DNA of 5,601 nt, taken from NCBI GenBank assembly GCA_035252155.1, contig DATFDL010000292.1, forward strand, positions 1-5,601. The letters are read 5' to 3'. Within the stretch, counting starts at the first letter, position 1; each line of letters begins with the position of its first letter. Source of the DNA: JAICLL01 sp035252155. Lineage in GTDB: Bacteria; Planctomycetota; Planctomycetia; Pirellulales; JAICIG01. The position numbers and the translations under genes are program-made. The notes below the pieces were generated by a model that saw only the letters and a program-made list of their open reading frames with translations, had not been told where the DNA came from and made no database searches. Positions 1 to 4,701 of this stretch are shown here, piece after piece.

Positions 1-2
1 GC

Positions 3-176
3 CGCGGCGCATTCAGGAATGAGTTGACGTGCAACACAATCGCCGCGGCGGACGCCGTGCTGTTCGGGCTGGAGAGCAAATCGGCACGGCGTCCGTCGCA
101 GCGAACCGTGCCTGTGCGGATGGCAAGGTCGCTCGCGCTGCGACGGATGCCGTGGCACCCTGGCGTCGCCATTTAG
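3..176 (+). CDS. possible C-terminal tail of an upstream gene (partial)
   Basis: Frame 3 is open from the left edge to a TAG at 174-176, while the other two plus frames stop within the first 30 bases. Counting the 57 sense codons by hand gives about 61, 60 and 79 percent GC at positions 1, 2 and 3, the pattern expected of coding DNA in a high-GC genome. The readable tail begins RGAFRNELTCNTIAAADAVL and ends MPWHPGVAI. I do not recognise a family. The mirror frame on the minus strand (ATG at 172, open to the left edge) shares the same third positions and cannot be excluded. The inverted repeats at 45-154 could also bias composition. If real, the stop lies 63 bases before the GTG at 240, so it could be co-transcribed with the next gene. 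Confidence 0.3.
   Translation, partial: RGAFRNELTCNTIAAADAVLFGLESKSARRPSQRTVPVRMARSLALRRMPWHPGVAI
45..154. repeat. three-arm inverted repeat with competing hairpins
   Basis: Arm A (45-62) pairs with 82-99 over 18 positions with two G-U wobbles in RNA. The middle arm (85-103) also pairs with arm A' (136-154) over 19 positions with one G-U wobble. Arms A and A' are imperfect direct repeats (GCGGCGGACGCCGTG versus GCGACGGATGCCGTG). Because the middle arm can pair with only one partner at a time, the two hairpins exclude each other. A' can also fold locally with 165-170 (GCGACG with CGTCGC, enclosing TGCC-GT-GGCA). No T-run follows directly; the nearest is TTTTT at about 182-186. The pairing is seen in the sequence; any regulatory role is inference. 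Confidence 0.5.
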
Positions 177-239
177 CTCACTTTTTCCTTGCGTCGCACG
201 GGACCGACTGGATACCTTTGAGGGAATACGGCAAACGGG

Positions 240-3200
240 GTGCGTCGCGGGGAACGGGACATGAGATGTTGGCCAGGCCCGCCGGGGGCGCGGGAAAAAA
301 AGCGGACCGCGCGCGTCCGCCGCGTCCGACGAAGGGCTCTCGAATCGCTCGAGCCGCGCCGCGTGTTTGCCAGCGGCTATTTGCAATTGAACCTGGCCGC
401 CGATCAGGCCAGCACCGCCCTGGTGCAAGACGCCAATCTGGTGAATCCGGCCGGCGCCGCCCTCAACTCCAGCGGCGGCGATTTGTTCGTTGCCGATCAG
501 GCGAGTGGCCTCGCCTCGCTCTACCTGGGAGCGGTCAATGGCTCGGCGTTTCAGCTCGACTCGCCGGTCATCAACGTTCCCGGCGGCAGCCCGGCCGGCG
601 TAGTCACCAACGGCACGCCGAACTTCATCGTGCAGTCGGGCAATTCCAGTGGTCCCGCTTCGGTGCTGTTCGACTCTGATTCCGGTTTGATCACGGGCTG
701 GAACCAAGGCGTGCCGCCACCCGCCCCCTCGAACCAGGCACAAATTGCCGTCACCACGAACAACGCGATCTACACGGGGTTGGCTCTGGCCTTTGCCGGC
801 AATCAAAACCTGCTCTACGCGGCCGACTTCCACGACAACCGCATCGACGTCTTCGACGGTGGCTTCAACAGCTTTACCACGGCCGGCGCCTTCACTGATC
901 CAAACCTGCCCGCCGGCTACGCTCCCTATAACATCGCCAATCTTGGCGGACGACTGCTGGTGAGCTACGCCCAGCAAGACGCCGGCCAGCAAAACCCCGT
1001 GGCGGGACCGGGCGCCGGCATCGTCGATGCCTACAACTATAACGGCACTTTTCAGACGCGGCTGATCTCGAACGGCAACTTCGCCGGCCCACTCAACGAA
1101 CCCTGGGGCATGGCGTTGGCGCCCATGTCCTTTGGCGATTTCAGCGGCGATCTGCTGGTGGCCAATCAAGGCGACGGAACCATCAAGGCGTTCGATCCCA
1201 CCACCGGCGCGCTGCAGGGCGTCTTGACCGGCCCGATGGGCCAGCCGCTGGTCATCGACGGAGTCCGCGCTTTGCAGTTCGGCAATGGGCTGACGGCGGG
1301 CAGCGGCAACGCGCTCTTCGTCACCTCCGGCCCCAACGGCGGCCAACATGGCGTGCTCAGCGAATTGGTCAGCGCCCAGGGCGTCTCGTTGGCCGCCCAG
1401 GGCACCGTGGTTTCCGCCATAGCCGGCACGGCGTTTAGTGGTACGCTTGCCGTTTTCACCGATGCGGCGAGCCTGTCGCCCGGCAGCTTTACGGTCAGCA
1501 TCGATTGGGGCGACGGCACGACGACTCCGGGCACGGTCTCGCCGCTTGCCCGCGGAGGCTTCGCCGTCAGCGGAAGTCACACCTACAACAGCGGCGGTTT
1601 GGAAAGCATCAGCATTCACGTCAGCGACCCGTTCAGTCACTCGGCCACGGCCAACAGCCTCGCCCGAGTGGTTCAGCCGGGAGTAGTGGTCAGTGGCGTC
1701 ACGTTTGTTCCGACCGAAGGAATCACGTTCTCCGGCACGGTGGCTTCGTTTACGGACGGCGATGGCAACACTTCGACGGGTGCATATGCGGCGACCATCG
1801 ATTGGGGCGATGGTATCACCACGGCCGGTACGATCGCCTCCGCCGGCCCCGGGTTTGTCGTTCAGGGACAACACGCTTATGCGGAAGAGGCAAACCACAG
1901 CGTCACGGTCAGCATCAGCGATACCGACGGGCATTCGGCGACGGCGGCCAGCACCGCGCGCGTCGCCGACGCGCCGTTGACGGGCGCCGGCCGCACGATT
2001 TCGCTCGTCGAGCAAACCGCCTTCAGCGGCACGGTGGCCTCGTTCACTGATGCGAACCCCGCCGCTACGAAAAGCGATTTCACGGCTACGATCGATTGGG
2101 GCGACGGCGCGACCACGACCGGCTCGATCACCGCTGGCTCGGGCGATTTTAGCGTCAGCGGCTCGCACACCTACGCCGATGAAGAAGCTCAGACGATCAC
2201 CGTCACTGTCAAAGACACCGGCGGCAGCACGGCGACAATCCAAAGCGCGGTTCACCTGGCCGACGCCGACACGTTGGTGGCCACTGTTGTACCGGCCATC
2301 GTCACCGAAGGGGTGGCGTTCAGCGGCACACTCGCAACGTTCATCGACACACTCGCAGGCACGCCCGCCGGCGATTTCGCGGCCACCATCGACTGGGGCG
2401 ACGGCGCGACCACCAGCGGTTCGGTCAGCGGCGCGGGCGGTCACTTCACGCTCCAGGGATCACACACCTATGCCGACGAGGGCGCCTTTACCATCACGGC
2501 CTCGATCAGCGACGTGGGTGGCACGGCCAGCGCCGTCGCTCAGCAGATCGTCGCGGTCGCCGAACACGACACGCTCTCGATCGCGTCCGCCCCGTTCGCT
2601 GCCACCGAAGGCATCTCGTTCAACGGCGCGGTCGCCACGGTGACCGACACCGACAACACGACGCCGGCCAGCGATTTTTCCGCCACGATCGATTGGGGCG
2701 ATGGCACGACTACCAGCGGCGTTGTCAGCGGCTCGTCCGGTCAATTCACCATCAGCGGCAACCACACCTACGCCGAAGAGGGCGCGGTTTCGGCCGTGAT
2801 CTCGATTGCCGAAGACGCCCCCGGCGCCGCATCGGCCACGGCCACGTTGACCGCCGTCGTGGCCGACGCCTCGCTGAATGGCACACCCGTCACGTTGCAT
2901 CTCAGCGAAGGCGTGGCGTTCTCGGGCGTGGTGGCCACTGTCAGCGACTCGAACCCGAATGGATCATCCGGCGAGCTCTCGGCGACCATCAACTGGGGCG
3001 ACGGCGCGACGACCACCGGCACAATTGCTTCGGGCGCCGGCGTCTTGCAAGTCAGCGGCTCGCACACCTACGCCGAAGGCGGTGTCTATCAGCCGCTGGT
3101 GACCGTGCACGATGTGGGTGGCGCGAGCGTGGTCGTGCCCGACTCGGCCGTGGTCGCCGATTACCCCCTGACGGCGACGGGCGCCACCCTCTTGCTGCAC

Positions 3201-4112
3201 GAGCAAAGCAGCTCGTCGGTCGCCGTCGCCACGTTCGCCGACGCCGACCCCGACGGCGGCAGTGCGGCTGAATACACGGCCACCATCGACTGGGGCGACG
3301 GGGCCACCACGCCTGGCATCGTGATCGGTTCTTCGGGCAATTATCAAATAAGAGGCAGCCACGCCTATGCCGACGAAGGTCGGCACACCGTGACTACCGT
3401 CGTGCAAGACGCGGGCGGCAGCAGCGCCACGGCCAGCAGCCTGGCGATTGTCACCGAGGCGACGCTTTCCGACGGCACGACCGGCACACCGAATACGCGC
3501 TGGGTGAATGAGGTTTACGGCGACCTGCTGCACCGCCCGGCCGAGCCGGCGGCGCTGATGTATTGGGGCAACCAACTCGCGGCCGGCGAGGGCCGATCGC
3601 TGGTGGTCTTCAGCATCGAAGCCACCGCCGAATACTGCGGCGACGAAGTCAACCAGATCTACGAGCACTACTTGCACCGCGCAGCCGATCCCGGCGCATT
3701 GAGTTTCGGCACAAGTTTTCTGGCTGGCGGACACACGGTCGAGCAGTTGGCCTCGCTGGTCGCCGGCTCGCGCGAGTATTACAACAATCGCGGCGGCGGC
3801 ACGAACGACGGCTTTTTGACCGCTCTATATGAAGACGCCTTAAGCCGGCCGGTCGATAGCGGCGCCCGGCACTACTTCGATTCGCTGCTGGCTGGCGGCG
3901 TCACCCCGTCGCAGGTGGCCGCCACCGTGCTGGCCAGCGACGAATATCTGGGCGACCTGGTGGCGGGCGTCTATCTCGATCTCTTGGAACGGCCGGTCGA
4001 TGCGGGAGCCGAGACCTTCTGGATCTCGCAACTTCGCCACGGGCTGCGCGACGAAGAGGTCATCGCCGCAGTCTGCGCTTCCGACGAGTATTTTGCGAAG
4101 ACCTCGCCGTAG
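240..4112 (+). CDS. large modular extracellular protein: LEPR-type motif, TIGR03118-like domain, 7 PKD-like repeats, 4 DUF4214 units
   Basis: This frame encodes about 1290 residues, probably a surface or secreted structural/adhesive protein; no enzymatic motif is visible. Residues 1-33 are Arg/Lys rich. Residues 34-44 carry LESLEPRRVFA, the planctomycete LEPR-XLL type N-terminal motif. Residues 47 to about 377 match the TIGR03118 type, with signatures DANLVNPAG, LFVADQASGLASLY, LLYAADFHDNRIDVFD, NEPWGMALAP and GDLLVANQGDGTIKAFD, and likely a beta-propeller. Residues 384-1077 hold seven PKD-like repeats with WGDG cores near 422, 521, 619, 718, 818, 918 and 1017. Residues 1085-1290 hold four DUF4214 units. 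There is no hydrophobic signal peptide, membrane anchor or sortase motif. An in-frame TGA at 219-221 bounds the frame. GTG 240 is the first start; ATG 261 (residue 8), with weak purine-rich GGGGAA six bases upstream, is equally plausible or better. The TAG stop abuts a hairpin. Existence is near certain; function is unknown. Confidence 0.95.
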   Translation: MRRGERDMRCWPGPPGAREKKRTARVRRVRRRALESLEPRRVFASGYLQLNLAADQASTALVQDANLVNPAGAALNSSGGDLFVADQASGLASLYLGAVNGSAFQLDSPVINVPGGSPAGVVTNGTPNFIVQSGNSSGPASVLFDSDSGLITGWNQGVPPPAPSNQAQIAVTTNNAIYTGLALAFAGNQNLLYAADFHDNRIDVFDGGFNSFTTAGAFTDPNLPAGYAPYNIANLGGRLLVSYAQQDAGQQNPVAGPGAGIVDAYNYNGTFQTRLISNGNFAGPLNEPWGMALAPMSFGDFSGDLLVANQGDGTIKAFDPTTGALQGVLTGPMGQPLVIDGVRALQFGNGLTAGSGNALFVTSGPNGGQHGVLSELVSAQGVSLAAQGTVVSAIAGTAFSGTLAVFTDAASLSPGSFTVSIDWGDGTTTPGTVSPLARGGFAVSGSHTYNSGGLESISIHVSDPFSHSATANSLARVVQPGVVVSGVTFVPTEGITFSGTVASFTDGDGNTSTGAYAATIDWGDGITTAGTIASAGPGFVVQGQHAYAEEANHSVTVSISDTDGHSATAASTARVADAPLTGAGRTISLVEQTAFSGTVASFTDANPAATKSDFTATIDWGDGATTTGSITAGSGDFSVSGSHTYADEEAQTITVTVKDTGGSTATIQSAVHLADADTLVATVVPAIVTEGVAFSGTLATFIDTLAGTPAGDFAATIDWGDGATTSGSVSGAGGHFTLQGSHTYADEGAFTITASISDVGGTASAVAQQIVAVAEHDTLSIASAPFAATEGISFNGAVATVTDTDNTTPASDFSATIDWGDGTTTSGVVSGSSGQFTISGNHTYAEEGAVSAVISIAEDAPGAASATATLTAVVADASLNGTPVTLHLSEGVAFSGVVATVSDSNPNGSSGELSATINWGDGATTTGTIASGAGVLQVSGSHTYAEGGVYQPLVTVHDVGGASVVVPDSAVVADYPLTATGATLLLHEQSSSSVAVATFADADPDGGSAAEYTATIDWGDGATTPGIVIGSSGNYQIRGSHAYADEGRHTVTTVVQDAGGSSATASSLAIVTEATLSDGTTGTPNTRWVNEVYGDLLHRPAEPAALMYWGNQLAAGEGRSLVVFSIEATAEYCGDEVNQIYEHYLHRAADPGALSFGTSFLAGGHTVEQLASLVAGSREYYNNRGGGTNDGFLTALYEDALSRPVDSGARHYFDSLLAGGVTPSQVAATVLASDEYLGDLVAGVYLDLLERPVDAGAETFWISQLRHGLRDEEVIAAVCASDEYFAKTSP
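339..371 (+). other. LEPR-XLL-type N-terminal motif of the large protein
   Basis: Codons 34-44 read LESLEPRRVFA, preceded by a run of Arg residues (VRRVRRRA). In Planctomycetota, many very large extracellular proteins begin with basic residues followed by LExLEPRxLL/A in place of a classical signal peptide; it is thought to be a sorting or processing signal. Here the usual LL is replaced by VF. The mature protein would begin near SGYLQLNLAAD. Confidence 0.75.
1390..3470 (+). repeat. seven tandem PKD-like repeats within the large protein
   Basis: Seven units of about 297 bp each carry an ATIDWGDGATT core followed 25-30 residues later by GSHTYADEG. The aspartate codons of the DWGDG core lie at 1503, 1800, 2094, 2391, 2691, 2991 and 3288, giving spacings of 99, 98, 99, 100, 100 and 99 residues. 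Most units also share an upstream EGxxFSGxVAxFTD segment, so each is a little longer than a typical PKD domain of 80-90 residues. Unit 6 has Asn in place of the first Asp (INWGDG). Unit 1 is the most divergent (HTYNSGGLE). Such domains usually form extended beta-sandwich stalks in surface proteins. Confidence 0.9.
3492..4103 (+). repeat. four DUF4214 units at the C-terminus of the large protein
   Basis: Four helical units have the pattern [VIL]YxDxLxRxxDxGAxxFxxxLxxG followed by a second helix ending in SxEYxxxxV. They begin near residues 1092 (VYGDLLHRPAEPAAL), 1140 (IYEHYLHRAADPGAL), 1196 (LYEDALSRPVDSGA) and 1244 (VYLDLLERPVDAGA). DUF4214 is a common C-terminal or accessory module of bacterial extracellular proteins; its role is not settled. 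Spacing is 48, 56 and 48 residues, the extra residues being a Gly/Asn-rich insert (NNRGGGTNDG) after unit 2. The protein ends eight residues after the final SDEY. Confidence 0.85.
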
Positions 4113-4138
4113 GTCAGGCTTTCCAGCCTGACAGTTTT
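4113..4138 (+). terminator. hairpin directly after the stop of the large gene
   Basis: GTCAGGCT (4113-4120) and AGCCTGAC (4125-4132) form a perfect 8-bp stem with a TTCC loop. TTTT follows at 4135-4138. The stem starts on the base after the TAG stop. The structure fits a rho-independent terminator, although the T-run is short and two bases removed. From memory this palindrome type recurs in planctomycete genomes, so it may be a dispersed repeat doubling as a terminator. Confidence 0.6.
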
Positions 4139-4147
4139 CGCGAGTCA

Positions 4148-4175
4148 ACTTTCAGCGGCCGACTTTCAGCGGTCA
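4148..4175. repeat. 14-bp tandem duplication
   Basis: ACTTTCAGCGGCCG (4148-4161) is followed immediately by ACTTTCAGCGGTCA (4162-4175), a 12 of 14 match. It lies just after the terminator-like hairpin of the large gene. The second copy contains the stop codon of the small minus-strand ORF described at 4173-4304. Confidence 0.6.
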
Positions 4176-4304
4176 ACCGCTGGCGTGTACGGCCGCCTGG
4201 CGGGGCTTGCCGCCCGGCCTGGCTGCCGGCGGTTTGGGCGACGCTTTCGGCTCGGTCGATTTCTTCGGTCGTTTCAGGCTCGCCAGCAAATATTTCAGCG
4301 ACAT
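4173..4304 (-). CDS. possible small Lys/Pro-rich protein, 43 aa (weak)
   Basis: On the minus strand an ATG at 4304-4302 opens a 43-residue frame beginning MSLKYLLASLKRPKKSTEPK and ending AVHASG before TGA. A purine-rich GGGAGGG lies about 8 bases upstream, a good Shine-Dalgarno match. Third codon positions are mostly G or C. The product would be strongly basic, with a short hydrophobic start and a Pro/Lys/Ala-rich tail; I do not recognise it. An overlapping minus frame from GTG 4365 to the TGA at 4116-4114 also has an AGGAG upstream but runs into the terminator hairpin and looks less protein-like. Short length and repeat-rich surroundings keep confidence low; it could be a gene remnant. Confidence 0.25.
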   Translation of the reverse strand: MSLKYLLASLKRPKKSTEPKASPKPPAARPGGKPRQAAVHASG

Positions 4305-4375
4305 CGTTCTGGCCCTCCCATAGCCCCACGTTCCTGTAGGGTATTTGACGCAGTTTGCGTGCCACTTATCTCCTT

Positions 4376-4444
4376 AGAGCCTATCCGAGAACCGGCGGGC
4401 AGGCGAGACGCCTGCACCACAACGCCGGTTCTCGGATAGGCTCT
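4376..4444. repeat. 69-bp nested palindromic element
   Basis: The outer arms 4376-4397 and 4423-4444 are perfect reverse complements over 22 bp (left arm starts AGAGCCTATC and ends ACCGGCG). Inside, GCAGGCG (4399-4405) and CGCCTGC (4409-4415) form a second perfect stem with an AGA loop, followed by ACCACAA on one side only. The result is a hairpin within a hairpin, resembling REP or BIME-type elements or a tiny non-autonomous mobile element. No transposase or clear target-site duplication is visible. It is not followed by a T-run (CTCTTATTC), so a classical terminator is less likely. Confidence 0.8.
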
Positions 4445-4481
4445 TATTCAGTACGCCGCCGAAAGCAGGTTGGTTCGTTGG

Positions 4482-4525
4482 CTCGGCATGTGGCACAGCG
4501 GCCCTCGGCATGTGGCATAGCCGCC
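4482..4525. repeat. 22-bp tandem repeat, two copies plus a partial third
   Basis: Copies at 4482-4503 and 4504-4525 both begin CTCGGCATGTGGCA and match at 20 of 22 positions. A degenerate third copy begins CTCGGCTGTGCAT at 4526. The unit could have arisen by slippage or partial duplication of the neighbouring palindrome. Confidence 0.7.
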
Positions 4526-4579
4526 CTCGGCTGTGCATCGCCGACGCAGTCGGCATCGCGGAACCAGCCGAGGGCGGCT
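4519..4579. repeat. 15-bp inverted repeat with a competing local hairpin
   Basis: Bases 4519-4533 (AGCCGCCCTCGGCTG) and 4565-4579 are perfect reverse complements. Between them GCCGAC (4540-4545) and GTCGGC (4549-4554) form another hairpin. The right arm can instead fold with its own flank: ACCAGCCG (4563-4570) with CGGCTGGT (4575-4582), giving an 8-bp stem and a 4-base loop. The GAACCAGCCGAGGGCGGCTGG type of palindrome is, from memory, common between planctomycete genes. Confidence 0.7.
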
Positions 4580-4621
4580 GGTCCACCTGCCGATTTTGAT
4601 GGTCAAAACCGATTAGGGAAT

Positions 4622-4635
4622 CCCGGCGCGCCGGG
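4622..4635. repeat. 14-bp perfect GC palindrome
   Basis: CCCGGCGCGCCGGG is self-complementary across its full length. It is all G and C and lies 66 bases beyond the 3' end of the radical SAM gene. No function can be read from it; it is another palindrome in the cluster. Confidence 0.5.
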
Positions 4636-4679
4636 GTGGCGTCCCGCAATTTGCGATTCGATTTCAACTCGCCCTTCAC

Positions 4680-4701
4680 GGAACGCCACAGAGGGCGTTC
4701 C
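4680..4701 (-). terminator. hairpin directly after the stop of the radical SAM gene
   Basis: GGAACGCC (4680-4687) and GGCGTTCC (4694-4701) form a perfect 8-bp stem with a 6-base loop. Read on the minus strand it begins on the base after the TAG stop at 4704-4702. No T-run follows on the minus strand, so rho-independent termination is doubtful. It could instead block 3' exonucleases or be a dispersed palindromic element; the GTAGGGAACGCC form is familiar to me from planctomycete intergenic DNA. Confidence 0.45.

Larger units (their letters stand above)
4139..4679. other. convergent intergenic region rich in palindromes
   Basis: This stretch between the two convergent genes has no convincing large gene. 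It holds a 14-bp tandem duplication, a possible small minus-strand ORF, a nested 69-bp palindrome, a 22-bp tandem repeat and several further hairpins, most listed separately. Smaller ones are GGCGG/CCGCC at 4199-4214, ACGCA/TGCGT at 4348-4360, GCCGAC/GTCGGC at 4540-4554 and TTTTGA/TCAAAA at 4594-4608. Frames open here on either strand translate the palindromes and look like low-complexity shadows. Confidence 0.7.

Noticed and set aside
177..239. Sigma-70-type promoter for the large gene
   Set aside because: TTGAGG at 218-223 has no suitable -10 box at the right distance, and no convincing pair was found.
29..679. 216-residue plus-strand open frame overlapping the start of the large gene
   Set aside because: It is Arg/Gln-rich low-complexity translation in another frame of the large gene, with no recognisable domain; the 240-4112 frame has clear families.
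1505..3271. Several long plus-strand alternative frames rich in Arg/His across the repeats
   Set aside because: They are frame-shifted translations of the WGDG repeats and repeat with the same period.
2964..3734. 256-residue minus-strand open frame inside the large gene
   Set aside because: It mirrors the repeat-coding frame; high third-position GC removes antisense stops, and the protein is repetitive without a domain.
4482..4582. CRISPR array
   Set aside because: Only two and a partial 22-bp unit directly abutting, without spacers, and no cas genes nearby.
4374..4679. 101-residue minus-strand open frame in the intergenic region
   Set aside because: It translates the nested palindrome and tandem repeats (for example RRCGAGVSPARR); no independent coding signal.
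4139..4679. tRNA or other classical structured RNA gene
   Set aside because: No cloverleaf, TTCGA-type T-loop or acceptor pairing was found; the stems are independent palindromes.
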